Shown in pieces: positions 36,737 through 45,252 of a stretch of DNA of 64,000 nt. The stretch comes from an uncultured Bifidobacteriaceae bacterium (GTDB lineage Bacteria; Actinomycetota; Actinomycetes; Actinomycetales; Bifidobacteriaceae), in NCBI GenBank assembly GCA_946891915.1, contig CAMPNN010000001.1, positions 62,001 through 126,000 on the forward strand, read 5' to 3'. Position 1 is the first letter of the stretch, and each line of letters begins with the position of its first letter. Position numbers and translations under genes: made by a program. The notes under the pieces were generated by a model. That model worked only from the letters and a program-made list of their open reading frames with translations. It did no database searches and was not told where the DNA came from.

Positions 36737-37351
36737 ATGGCTAAGTTTGTGATCAATCAGGAATATAGCCCTGAAGCGATGAATCGCGTCCTAACTGTGC
36801 CTAATATTATTAGTTTCTTACGTATATGCTCGATTCCGTACCTTGCTTGGCTAATTACGCAACATAATATGATGTTAGCTCTTGTTGTTTTAGCTATTTC
36901 AGCATTTTCGGATTGCCTTGATGGTTACATTGCAAGACGCTGGAATCAAGTGAGTAAATTAGGGCAGATTCTTGATCCTATTGCAGATAGATTACTGATT
37001 ATTTGCAGCACTTTAGCTTTAGCTATTGCGAATGTAATACCTTGGTGGGCACTGGTTCTGGTTGTTTTACGCGATATTATTATGGCGATTTTAGTTGTTG
37101 TGTTAGCTCAACATGATTATGGTCCTTTACCTGTGAATTTTGTTGGAAAAGCTGGTACTGCTTTACTTATGCTTGCAATCGTTTCTCTTATGATTGTGTA
37201 CGCTATTGCAACAGAATCAATGTTTTTGCTTTACGCTTCAGCATTAGCTTGCGGTGTGTGGGGGATTGTTTTGTACTGGTATGCTGGCCTGCTTTACTAC
37301 AGGCAAGCTTATGCGCTTCTTGTTAATTCAAAGGCGAAATCAGGCATGTAG
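36737..37351 (+). CDS. pgsA: CDP-alcohol phosphatidyltransferase (PgsA type)
   Basis: Transfers a phosphatidyl group from CDP-diacylglycerol to an alcohol, most likely glycerol 3-phosphate. The 204-residue membrane protein has the complete CDP-OH-P signature D(x2)DG(x2)AR(x8)G(x3)D(x3)D, seen as DCLDGYIARRW and GQILDPIAD. The open frame extends 78 codons upstream through the rpe 3' end, but AAAGGAA lies before the ATG at 36737. Its position directly before the DUF881 cluster matches the place of pgsA2 (Rv1822) in Mycobacterium tuberculosis. Confidence 0.9.
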   Translation: MAKFVINQEYSPEAMNRVLTVPNIISFLRICSIPYLAWLITQHNMMLALVVLAISAFSDCLDGYIARRWNQVSKLGQILDPIADRLLIICSTLALAIANVIPWWALVLVVLRDIIMAILVVVLAQHDYGPLPVNFVGKAGTALLMLAIVSLMIVYAIATESMFLLYASALACGVWGIVLYWYAGLLYYRQAYALLVNSKAKSGM

Positions 37352-37357
37352 GCGCGT

Positions 37358-38404
37358 ATGACCCAGCACGATGTATTAGCTAGTTCGCAGGATAGCAGTA
37401 AAAATGCTGAAAGCAGTCATACTGCTCATAGTAGTATGCCAGCATCTTTTATTGCTCCTGTTGGAATGATGTTTTCGCGTCGTCGTGCCTTGTTTTCTCG
37501 CTCTTTTACGTGTCTTGAATCTCATCATGTGTCTATAACTGCCAATCGTTTTGCGCATAGTCATGATCGCAGGCGTTACATTGACGATTACGCTTTGCGT
37601 CTTATTGATGATTTAACAAATCGTCCAGTTGATCCGTTGTTTATGGATGCTAGATTGAGTAAACAGCCTGTTAAGACTTGGCATAAGTGGTTTACGCGCA
37701 TAATTGTGTTTATTGTGTGTGTTGCTATTGGCACTGTTGGCAGTCAGTTTGTTCGTAAATTGCACACTGATCCTCGTAAAGCAATACGTTCATCACTTGC
37801 TAATGAGCTTGTTGGATACACCACTCGTTTCGATAAACTTGTTAAAGACGTAACTCTTCTTCGCAATAATGTTGATCATGAATCGCAACGTATTACTACT
37901 CCAGAAGAAGATGAAGTGAGTAAATCGGACGATATGTTAAATGGAACTCGCGCCGCAGAAGGAAGCGGAGTTACTTTAACCATTGCGAATCCTATTTCGG
38001 CTGGAACGGATGCGAATTCTGGCGCTTTGCCTCGTGAAAGTAATGGTGCTCGTATGCGGCTTGTTACAGATCGAGATATTCAAATGCTTGTGTCAACATT
38101 GTGGGAGGCTGGCGCTGAAGCGATTGCTGTTAATGGTCATCGTTTGGGTGCTCAAACTTCTATTCGCGTTGCTGGTCAAACGATTCTTGTTGGTGTTAAT
38201 CAAACGCAAAGCCCTTATGTTATTGAAGCTATTGGCGACACCAATGATTTAATGCGCGCGTGCAAGGATCTTTCTAAAGTGCGCTGGTATGTTTCATTGC
38301 TTAATGCTGGTATTAATCCGCAGATTTCACCTTCTCGTGTAATAAAATTAACTGCAGCAAGCACTGGTGATATAAACTTTGCAAATGAAAGAACTAGGAG
38401 ATAA
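37358..38404 (+). CDS. DUF881 family membrane-anchored protein (first copy)
   Basis: A 348-residue protein with a long N-terminal cytoplasmic part, one membrane helix near 112-130 (IIVFIVCVAIGTVGSQFV), and an extracytoplasmic DUF881 domain. The domain shows GSGVTLTIANP, LVSTLWEAGAEAIAVNGHRLGAQT and PYVIEAIGDTNDL, the same pattern as in the second copy at 38742. Function is unknown; members flank the small basic protein gene in many actinobacteria and Gram-positives and are placed near cell-division genes. It begins seven bases after pgsA and is part of the same operon. Confidence 0.85.
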   Translation: MTQHDVLASSQDSSKNAESSHTAHSSMPASFIAPVGMMFSRRRALFSRSFTCLESHHVSITANRFAHSHDRRRYIDDYALRLIDDLTNRPVDPLFMDARLSKQPVKTWHKWFTRIIVFIVCVAIGTVGSQFVRKLHTDPRKAIRSSLANELVGYTTRFDKLVKDVTLLRNNVDHESQRITTPEEDEVSKSDDMLNGTRAAEGSGVTLTIANPISAGTDANSGALPRESNGARMRLVTDRDIQMLVSTLWEAGAEAIAVNGHRLGAQTSIRVAGQTILVGVNQTQSPYVIEAIGDTNDLMRACKDLSKVRWYVSLLNAGINPQISPSRVIKLTAASTGDINFANERTRR

Positions 38405-38406
38405 GA

Positions 38407-38739
38407 ATGGCAGCAATTCTTGGCTTAATTTTGGGAGTATTGATTGGCATTGTTGTACACCCGGATATCCCTGTTGTGATTCAGCCTTATTTGCCAATTA
38501 TGGTTGTTGCGGCACTTGATGCGTTGCTTGGAGCTGCAAGAGCGTATTTTGAGCGAAACTTTTCGGATAAAGTTTTTGTTATTTCGTTCTTTTCAAATGT
38601 TATTGCGGCAACATTGCTCGTTTTGCTTGGCAATCAGCTTGGCGTAGGCGCTCAGTTGCAGACGGCTGTTATTGTTGTTCTTGGCATTCGTATTTTCTCT
38701 AATGTGTCAGCAATTCGTCGCTTTATTTTCAGGAGCTGA
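38407..38739 (+). CDS. sbp: Small basic protein, DUF1290
   Basis: A 110-residue membrane protein with about three helices and a basic end, matching the Sbp/DUF1290 family (AAILGLILGVLIG at the start, AALDALLGAARAYFE, and NVIAATLLVLLGNQLGVG). Function is unknown; it lies between two DUF881 genes here as in other actinobacteria. AGGAG precedes the ATG; it is two bases from the upstream stop and two from the next start. Confidence 0.88.
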   Translation: MAAILGLILGVLIGIVVHPDIPVVIQPYLPIMVVAALDALLGAARAYFERNFSDKVFVISFFSNVIAATLLVLLGNQLGVGAQLQTAVIVVLGIRIFSNVSAIRRFIFRS

Positions 38740-38741
38740 GT

Positions 38742-39578
38742 ATGGGCAATTCTTTTTCTCGCTCTACAAAAGGTGACGATATTCTTCATAAAATGCGCAG
38801 GCAGAATGCGCATGATCGTGAAAGTGACGAAACTCAGACTGGTTCTTTTCCTGCTGTTCAGCGTAGGGTAAAGCCTTCTCTAAGCGGACACATTACGCGC
38901 ACTCGTATTTTTACTGGTTTTCTAATGATGCTTCTTTGTGCGCTTTTAGGATTTGCTTATATGATTCAGGTTAATCGCAGTAGTTCTTTGCTTTATGAAA
39001 CAATGAGCGAAGAAGAATTGACACGTCTTATTACGGAAACGCATTCTCAGATTCAAAGTTTGGAAAATAGAAAAGCTGAATTAACTGGACAGCTTAATTC
39101 TTTGCGCGAAGCAGTTGATAAGCAGGATGAGGCTCGTCGTATTGCTCAGCAAAATGCGCAAACTAATGGTCTTATTTCTGGGCGTCTTCCTGCAGTTGGT
39201 AAGGGTATTGTTATTCATATTACTGCTGGTGAAAAGGAAAATATTGATGCTGCAACAATGTTTCAGCTCATAGAAGAGTTGCGTAATGCTGGCGTAGAAG
39301 TTATGTCTATTAACGATGTGCGCATTGTAACGTCGAGTTATATTTCACAAACAAAACATGGTCTTTTATGCGATAGCGTTATGATTGATCCTCCTTATAT
39401 TGTGAAAGCTATTGGAGACCCTCAGAATTTGCAGAATGCTGTGAATATTGCGGGTGGTGTTGGATCGCGTTTGAAGATTAAATTTGGTGCTTCTGTTGTT
39501 GTTTCTGCGCCTGACGAGGTAGAAATTACCACGACACGCGAGCCAAAACAGTATGAATATGCCAAACCAGTCGAGTAA
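38742..39578 (+). CDS. DUF881 family membrane-anchored protein (second copy)
   Basis: A 278-residue protein with a cytoplasmic N-terminus, one membrane helix near 50-70, then a coiled-coil segment (EEELTRLITETHSQIQSLEN) and the DUF881 domain (GKGIVIHITAGE, LIEELRNAGVEVMSINDVRI, PPYIVKAIGDPQNLQNA). The predicted coiled coil suggests it may oligomerise or pair with the first copy. AGGAG precedes the ATG. Confidence 0.87.
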   Translation: MGNSFSRSTKGDDILHKMRRQNAHDRESDETQTGSFPAVQRRVKPSLSGHITRTRIFTGFLMMLLCALLGFAYMIQVNRSSSLLYETMSEEELTRLITETHSQIQSLENRKAELTGQLNSLREAVDKQDEARRIAQQNAQTNGLISGRLPAVGKGIVIHITAGEKENIDAATMFQLIEELRNAGVEVMSINDVRIVTSSYISQTKHGLLCDSVMIDPPYIVKAIGDPQNLQNAVNIAGGVGSRLKIKFGASVVVSAPDEVEITTTREPKQYEYAKPVE

Positions 39579-39596
39579 CAAGGTAGAATAGCAAGT

Positions 39597-40037
39597 ATGA
39601 CTGAACCAATTCCTACCGCTGGCGAAACCACTATTATCGGCATGCCAGCTATTCATATTCCAATGAATACAACTTCTGATCGTCCTTTGCAGCAGGATGA
39701 TTTTGAAACAATAGCAAAATTGCTGCCTGGCACTGCTTTGCTGATTTCAACTAGGGGAGCGGTGTCCGGTTCTCGTTATCTTCTTGACGAGGATTTGGTA
39801 TCAGTTGGCCGTGATTCGCATGCTGATATTTTGCTTGATGATTCTACAGTTTCTCGTGCTCACGCAGTGTTTAAGCGCAATGGTGGCGTGTTTAGTATTG
39901 TGGATGCTGGTAGTTTGAATGGCACGTATGTGAATCGTGAGCGTGTCGATGAAGCTGTGTTGCATAATGGCGATGAAATTATGATTGGCAAATTCCGATT
40001 GGTATTTTTCGCTCATGACGCAGTTACAGTCCGATAA
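39597..40037 (+). CDS. garA: FHA-domain protein of the GarA/OdhI type
   Basis: A 146-residue signalling protein. The N-terminal tail carries GETTII (residues 8-13), matching the ETT phosphorylation motif of mycobacterial GarA and corynebacterial OdhI. The FHA domain follows: VGRDSHADILLDD, SRAHAVF and NGTYVN, which contain the phosphothreonine-binding residues. In relatives, phosphorylation of the tail by PknB/PknG controls binding to 2-oxoglutarate dehydrogenase and glutamate metabolism. The neighbourhood (DUF881 before, MerR regulator after) matches Rv1823-Rv1828, without gcvH. Its end overlaps the next gene by 23 bases. Confidence 0.9.
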   Translation: MTEPIPTAGETTIIGMPAIHIPMNTTSDRPLQQDDFETIAKLLPGTALLISTRGAVSGSRYLLDEDLVSVGRDSHADILLDDSTVSRAHAVFKRNGGVFSIVDAGSLNGTYVNRERVDEAVLHNGDEIMIGKFRLVFFAHDAVTVR

Positions 40038-40617
40038 TCAGGATGATGCTGTTCAAGGGGAGCTTTTTAACTTTTCTCTCTGTGCTGATCAGTCCTGTGG
40101 ATACCGCGGTAGCGTAGCTATGAAGGTTGCCGGTATTACTTACCGGCAACTTGATTATTGGGCGCGCAAACGCATTATAGAGCCGTCAATTCATCCTTCT
40201 AGCGGCTCGGGTTCTCGTCGTTTATATTCGTTTAAGGATATTGCGATTATGGCAGTTGCAAAGAGGCTGCTTGATGCCGGAGTTAATTTGGTAAATGTTA
40301 CTACGGCTATTATTTTTCTTAATCGTTATTCTGAGTCGCGTTTGCGAAATATGACGATTATTTGTGACGGCCAGTCTGTGCAAGAGTGTGATGAGAATCA
40401 AGAAAATATGCGTCGCATGCTTGCTTCTGGTTTTGCTGTGTTTGCTATTGCTGTTGGAAGTATTGTTTCGCGTGTTGAAGCTGATTTGGATTCTGAGACG
40501 TCAGTTGGATTATGTGATCTTGAAGGAAAACGCCAAGTTGATGATCTAAAGTCTTCTGTAAAAAGCAGTGGAGCAAAAGGTGGTTCTTGGAATCTTGTTC
40601 AAGAAACGTGGGGGTAA
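40015..40617 (+). CDS. ftsR: MerR-family regulator, FtsR type
   Basis: A 200-residue transcription factor with a MerR-like winged helix-turn-helix (ITYRQLDYWARKRIIEPSI, then GSRRLYSFKDIAIMAVAKRLLDAGV) and a C-terminal half without metal-binding cysteine clusters. It is the positional and sequence counterpart of Rv1828 and of corynebacterial FtsR, which acts on cell-division genes. The frame is open ten codons further upstream inside garA; I chose the ATG at 40015. Overlap with garA implies coupled translation. Confidence 0.85.
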   Translation: MTQLQSDNQDDAVQGELFNFSLCADQSCGYRGSVAMKVAGITYRQLDYWARKRIIEPSIHPSSGSGSRRLYSFKDIAIMAVAKRLLDAGVNLVNVTTAIIFLNRYSESRLRNMTIICDGQSVQECDENQENMRRMLASGFAVFAIAVGSIVSRVEADLDSETSVGLCDLEGKRQVDDLKSSVKSSGAKGGSWNLVQETWG

Positions 40618-40622
40618 ATAGT

Positions 40623-41018
40623 ATGTGTGAGGCTATTATCGCTGCGGTTATTATTTGCTGGTTTGCAGCAGTAGTACTGTTTATATGTAGTTTGTTTATT
40701 TCGCTGCGTTTTTTATTTAGATTTCAAAAAATAGCTTCTAAAAGTTCTGTAGATTCTGCGCGTAAAAATGTAATGCAGGAACGCAATGGTATGCGATTAA
40801 TGCCGTGGAGTATTGTTATTACACATTGTTGCGGATTGCCGTGTGCAATGCTTTCTTACATGCTTTTGCAGTCTATTCGTGATTTTGGGTTTGTTGACAA
40901 TAATCATTTCTTATTAATGAACTCAACTTTGATTCCTTCATATGTAATTATTATCGTGCTTATTTTTGCAAACATTTCTGCGATGGTATTTTGTTCGTAC
41001 AGAAACATAAAAGCTTAG
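40623..41018 (+). CDS. Hypothetical small membrane protein
   Basis: A 131-residue protein with three predicted membrane helices (about 4-30, 57-80 and 97-120). I do not recognise a family. It begins five bases after the ftsR stop, so it is probably the last gene of this operon. The open frame extends back to 40587 but would overlap ftsR; ATG 40623 is preferred although the Shine-Dalgarno (GGGG, 40612-40615) is weak. Confidence 0.6.
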   Translation: MCEAIIAAVIICWFAAVVLFICSLFISLRFLFRFQKIASKSSVDSARKNVMQERNGMRLMPWSIVITHCCGLPCAMLSYMLLQSIRDFGFVDNNHFLLMNSTLIPSYVIIIVLIFANISAMVFCSYRNIKA

Positions 41019-41093
41019 ATTATTTTCAAATAGGGTTATAGCTGGCAATTGGGTGAGGTTTTTATTGTCGATTTATTTGCTTACTATAGCAAT

Positions 41094-41126
41094 TTGACAT
41101 AACGTACATTATCGGATAAATATAAT
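41094..41126 (+). promoter_or_regulatory. Promoter-like sequence facing the 52-bp repeat
   Basis: A perfect TTGACA at 41094-41099, a 17-bp spacer and TAAATA at 41117-41122 (with TATAAT overlapping at 41121-41126). There is no coding gene downstream on this strand; a transcript would cover the repeats and run antisense to the HAD gene. Confidence 0.45.
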
Positions 41127-41165
41127 ATGCAATTCACACAACGAAAATAGCTAATATCGACATTT

Positions 41166-41315
41166 CTTTTACAGTCACGTACAGAAAATAACGAAATTTC
41201 AACAAAATGCGATTATTCCTTTACAGCTGTGTACAGAAAATGTCGAAATCTCGCCAAAATACGATTATTCCTTTACAGTTACGTATAGAAAATGTCGCAT
41301 GCGCGAAAAATCTCA
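41166..41315. repeat. 52-bp tandem repeat, about 2.8 copies
   Basis: TTTACAG starts at 41168, 41220 and 41272, an exact 52-bp period. Shared blocks are TTTACAG, GTACAGAAAAT, CGAAAT and GCGATTATTCC; the third copy diverges in its second half. The middle copy contains the palindrome ACAGCTGT. Confidence 0.85.
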
Positions 41316-41320
41316 ATGCT

Positions 41321-42058
41321 TTAAGCAAAATACTCTAAAACAGCTGTGCTCAATTCACTTACGCTGTCAATAATTCTGTAAGATCCGTGCGCCTTAAGCT
41401 CGCCAGGCTCAGCATAGCCCCATGCGCATCCTAAACAATCCAGCCCGCATTCCTTTGCGCCATCAGCATCAGTCCAACGGTCGCCAACCATAAGCGCTTT
41501 GTCGCCTTTAGATGGATCGTAGTCAATCTCGTCAAAAACGTAGCGAATAACTTGAGGCTTAGTAATGCGAGTCATATCTCTACTTGCGCCATAAATTCCG
41601 TCAATAAGATTATTAAATCCAAAATAATCGCAAATTGGTTTCATTTGATATTCAGGCTTGCAAGATGCAGTCGCCAAATAAAAACCTGCTTCGCGCAATT
41701 TAATAAGCTGCTCAGGAATACCATCATATACTTTATTAAGCAAGCAGCCTGGAATTTTCTTACCGGGATTATTAGAATCGTCAAATGCAGCAATCTCGGA
41801 ATAATATTTGCGATAAATCGCAAGTCCCTGCATTTGCAGATTTTCCGGAACTTTAATTCGCTGGAAGGATTCCAAAATAGACGGTCCTATAAAACGCTGC
41901 ATTTCAGCTTCGTCAGGAATAGGTTGACCTATTTCTTTCAAAGCAAGTTTAGCGCATGTAATAATGCCTTCATCAGACTTCGTTAAAGTGCCGTCAAGAT
42001 CAAGCAAAACGACGCGTCTAGCATTATTACGTGAAGCTGTTAAGCTTTCATCACTCAT
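41321..42058 (-). CDS. HAD-superfamily phosphatase (phosphoglycolate phosphatase-like)
   Basis: A 245-residue hydrolase. Motif I is LLDLDGTLTKS (the nucleophile Asp within the first 25 residues), motif II the TASCKPE stretch, motif III the lysine in ITKPQ, and motif IV ALMVGDRWTDADGA; a helical cap lies between motifs I and II, as in subclass IA such as Gph. Substrate is not known. The ATG at 42058 overlaps the rbpA stop by a few bases (TATGAGTGATG), so the two are co-translated. Confidence 0.85.
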   Translation of the reverse strand: MSDESLTASRNNARRVVLLDLDGTLTKSDEGIITCAKLALKEIGQPIPDEAEMQRFIGPSILESFQRIKVPENLQMQGLAIYRKYYSEIAAFDDSNNPGKKIPGCLLNKVYDGIPEQLIKLREAGFYLATASCKPEYQMKPICDYFGFNNLIDGIYGASRDMTRITKPQVIRYVFDEIDYDPSKGDKALMVGDRWTDADGAKECGLDCLGCAWGYAEPGELKAHGSYRIIDSVSELSTAVLEYFA

Positions 42059-42398
42059 AGTCAGGAATCCAACCTTCATGATGCATCTTTAAGCGCTTAT
42101 CGAGTAAAGTCTTTAACTCTTCCTCGCTACGGCGTTCAAGAAGCATATCCCAATGAGTACGAGATGGCTTGTTAAAATCATCATCCGGGCGGTCGTTTTC
42201 ACCTTCTCGATGCGCAATCGTACCACAGCGGCATTCCCACTCTTCAGGGATTTCAGCGCCCTGAGCAAAAGGAAGAATTGTGCGATGACCCTTTGGGCAC
42301 ACATACACAACATCATTACGTGCAGCAAAATCTACGTTGTCATCAGATTCCAATGATTTTGCACCAATGCTCATACCGCGTAAACTGCGTTCTGCCAT
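42051..42398 (-). CDS. rbpA: RNA polymerase-binding protein RbpA
   Basis: An actinobacteria-specific transcription factor that binds the housekeeping sigma factor and stabilises the open complex. The 115-residue protein has the N-terminal tail (MAERSLRGMSIGAKSLE), the core domain with YVCPKGHRTILPF and EIPEEWECRCG, the basic linker, and the sigma-interaction domain RTHWDMLLERRSEEELKTLL. AAGGAG precedes the ATG. It is encoded between helY and the HAD phosphatase, all on the minus strand. Confidence 0.95.
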   Translation of the reverse strand: MAERSLRGMSIGAKSLESDDNVDFAARNDVVYVCPKGHRTILPFAQGAEIPEEWECRCGTIAHREGENDRPDDDFNKPSRTHWDMLLERRSEEELKTLLDKRLKMHHEGWIPDYE

Positions 42399-42510
42399 AG
42401 TATCTCCTTATTTAGTACTTTATAAAATTACCGAATTGCACGGACGAGACGCCTCTCGCCTAGGCAATTTTCAAGCAATAAATTTTTTAAGCATACACTA
42501 CTTATTAATG

Positions 42511-45147
42511 TTATACATCCGAATATGCTACAACTCCATGATTTATAAGTTCTGCAGCTTTGTGTGCGCAGGAAGCAAGATTTGAATCAACATTATCAAT
42601 ATCTTGCAAATATTTTTCTGCAGCAGCAAGTTGAGTAAGCAAATCAATAAGACGCTTTGCTTGTCGCACGAAATCGCCGCCAGTACTGTCAGTATTTCGC
42701 AAAATATCAGCCAATTCAGCACCATCAGCCCAATCGTACATAATATCTACAGCGCCAAATTCAAGCGGTCTTAACGCAGGTAAATGAGCGTTAGAACATA
42801 ACGCACTAGTACGCATAAAAAGCTCTTTCATACGCAGAACCGTAGTAAATATTGCACCATCTTGGCCGCCTGGGTATCGTCGTGGCTCTCCTCCTGAAGG
42901 TCCCCTAGATTCATAAACTAATGCAGACAAGCAAGACAATAATTCAAGCGGAGTAAGATTGTTAAAAATTCCTTCGCAAATAGCCTCTGCAAACACAATA
43001 TCTAGCTCGTTATACAGTCTTCGTAACAGTTGGCCACGTTTAGTAAGTTGCAAAACATTATTCTTTGAAGAATCATCGCAAGGTTGCAAATAATCCAAAC
43101 TGTACAATACGTCGCAAATATGGTCAAAAGTGCGTGCCACAGAACCAGTGCGAGATTCATAACGTTCACGCACCTGCTCAAGCTCTTTATGCTCTCGCAT
43201 CCAATGGTATCCCCAACGCAAATGCTGCTGAATATCCGGGCATCCTGCGCAAGGGTGATTACGTTCAGCTTCTCGCAAGTGCGCAATAGTTTCATCTAAA
43301 GCCTTAAAAGCTGCAGAACGCTCGGCATCCGTCTGGAACAAAGTGTGCTTAAGCTTACGACGCTGATCGTGCTGAGCATCTTTAAGCTGCATACGCAACT
43401 GCAGGAACTCAGCAAAATCGCCTTTATCGCAGTAGAATGCTTCCTCGTAGCCTTTAAGTGCTTCTTCAAGATCTGACATTCGTTCATGCAAACGTTGCGC
43501 TGAAGAATTCGCCTCCCACTGAGCGAAAGAACGATCCAAAGTCGTACGAGCAGTATCAGCATCGCTTGAATGAAGCAGATTAACCGCCATATTAAACGTA
43601 GGTACAAAGCTAGAATGTAAAGGATACACGCGCTTACTAGAAAGTGCTGCAGCCTGCTGAGGCACAAAATCAGCATGATCTACAAGAACAGCGTGACCAA
43701 TATCATCAATACCGCGCCTTCCAGCACGCCCTGTAAGCTGCGTAAATTCGCCTGGAGTAAGCGGCACGTGACCTGTGCCATCAAACTTTACTAGCTTTTC
43801 TACAACCACACTTCTTGCAGGCATATTTAAGCCTAAAGCTAGTGTTTCAGTAGCGAAAACAACTTTAATAAGTCCGCGCTCGAACAGTGTTTCAACGATA
43901 TGCCTAAATAGTGCAATCATTCCAGCATGATGAGCTGCAAATCCTTGCTCAAGTGCAAAACGGAAACGTTCAAAACTTAAAGCATGCAAATCTTCTTTAG
44001 AAAGTTGATTTGCAACCATGCTGTCAACAATTTTGCGAATTTCATACATTTCATCGTCGGAAGTAAGTATTAATCCAGCATTTAAGCATTGCTGAACAGC
44101 CTGATCGCAGCCGGAACGAGAAAAAATAAAGTAAATTCCCGGCAACATTCCTAAGTAATCTAATTCGTCAATAACAGCCCAACGTTTAGGAGTGTGACGT
44201 CGAGTAGACTTATCTGACTCGCCCACTCCCCTTTTAACAACGTGTTTTTTACCTTTTCTGTAGCGGTATTTACTATCGCTATATGACTCTTGACGACGAC
44301 GTGCTCTATGTTCCCAATCGTTAAGTTTCCGAGTCAACGTTGGGTTTACTCGCTGAGTAATATTGCCTTTTGCATCATGATCATACAAATCTAATAATTC
44401 AGGCTCAGTTGCAGAATCTTCTTGAATAACAACATGACGTTCAAGCGGCACAGGCCTATGCTCGTCAACAACCAAATGGGTTTTTCCGCGCACAGACTCA
44501 AGCCATGCGGAAAAATCTTCAACATTTGACACAGTTGCCGATAATCCGATAATTTTTACTGATTCCGGAAGATGAATAATAACTTCTTCCCACACAGCTC
44601 CGCGGAATTTGTCCGCAAGATAATGAATTTCGTCTAAAATAACAAAGCCAAGAGATTGTAAAGTAATCGAATGCTCATATAGCATATTTCGCAAAACTTC
44701 AGTAGTCATTACTACGATATCTGCTTCAGGATTTACAGAAGTATCTCCCGTTAATAAGCCAACTCGATCCGCACCGTACAGTTCGCAAAAATCGTGATAT
44801 TTTTGATTACTTAACGCTTTAATTGGCGTAGTATAAAAAGCTTTTACATTACGTTTCTGTGCAAGAAACACAGCAAAATCAGCGACAACAGTTTTTCCAG
44901 CACCCGTTGGAGCTGCAACTAAAACGTTACTGCCAGATTCCAAAGCTTCAATTGCTTCCTGCTGAAAATCGTCTAAATCAAATGGTAATGAATGCTCAAA
45001 TTGTGCTGCCATAGACTTTTCATGTTCCATAGAAGCTCGGAAAGCAGCAAATCGTTGCGCTGGAGATAATTCGGTTTCGTTCTCATCGTAGTCTGTATAT
45101 TGCGCATCACGAGTTTTGTTAGATTGATGACGTGATGAATGAGACAT
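42511..45147 (-). CDS. helY: Ski2/Mtr4-type helicase HelY
   Basis: A superfamily 2 helicase of 878 residues. Walker A APTGAGKT (79-86), DEIHYLAD near 172, SATVSN near 207 and QLTGRAGRRGID near 465 define the core; the C-terminal third contains the Mtr4-like helical and arch regions. It is expected to unwind structured RNA in an ATP-dependent way. Between its N-terminal and motor sections a basic insert (RRRQESYSDSKYRYRKGKKH) occurs near 285. The gene lies downstream of pafBC as in Mycobacterium, where tatA and tatC lie between. Confidence 0.88.
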   Translation of the reverse strand: MSHSSRHQSNKTRDAQYTDYDENETELSPAQRFAAFRASMEHEKSMAAQFEHSLPFDLDDFQQEAIEALESGSNVLVAAPTGAGKTVVADFAVFLAQKRNVKAFYTTPIKALSNQKYHDFCELYGADRVGLLTGDTSVNPEADIVVMTTEVLRNMLYEHSITLQSLGFVILDEIHYLADKFRGAVWEEVIIHLPESVKIIGLSATVSNVEDFSAWLESVRGKTHLVVDEHRPVPLERHVVIQEDSATEPELLDLYDHDAKGNITQRVNPTLTRKLNDWEHRARRRQESYSDSKYRYRKGKKHVVKRGVGESDKSTRRHTPKRWAVIDELDYLGMLPGIYFIFSRSGCDQAVQQCLNAGLILTSDDEMYEIRKIVDSMVANQLSKEDLHALSFERFRFALEQGFAAHHAGMIALFRHIVETLFERGLIKVVFATETLALGLNMPARSVVVEKLVKFDGTGHVPLTPGEFTQLTGRAGRRGIDDIGHAVLVDHADFVPQQAAALSSKRVYPLHSSFVPTFNMAVNLLHSSDADTARTTLDRSFAQWEANSSAQRLHERMSDLEEALKGYEEAFYCDKGDFAEFLQLRMQLKDAQHDQRRKLKHTLFQTDAERSAAFKALDETIAHLREAERNHPCAGCPDIQQHLRWGYHWMREHKELEQVRERYESRTGSVARTFDHICDVLYSLDYLQPCDDSSKNNVLQLTKRGQLLRRLYNELDIVFAEAICEGIFNNLTPLELLSCLSALVYESRGPSGGEPRRYPGGQDGAIFTTVLRMKELFMRTSALCSNAHLPALRPLEFGAVDIMYDWADGAELADILRNTDSTGGDFVRQAKRLIDLLTQLAAAEKYLQDIDNVDSNLASCAHKAAELINHGVVAYSDV

Positions 45148-45252
45148 AAAACGCGTGTCACTTTCTAGTAAGTAAGTTAGTAAGAGAATTTATACTTTGC
45201 ACAACAATTAATAAAACTTGGCTATGCTTATGCTTTTAGTCTACGAAAAATA

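Larger units (their letters stand above)
41019..41320. other. Convergent intergenic region with promoter and tandem repeat
   Basis: 302 bp between the ftsR operon and a minus-strand HAD gene. It holds a TTGACA-17-TAAATA promoter-like sequence facing right and, from 41166, a 52-bp tandem repeat that reaches the HAD stop codon. No ORF is evident. Confidence 0.7.

Noticed and set aside
39985-40014. Ten-codon N-terminal extension of FtsR
   Set aside because: It lies inside the conserved FHA domain gene; the ATG at 40015 gives a normal MerR-family N-terminus.
41166-41315. Possible short CRISPR array
   Set aside because: The copies follow each other at an exact 52-bp period with gradual divergence and no unique spacers, only three copies exist, and no cas gene is near. 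It is a tandem repeat.
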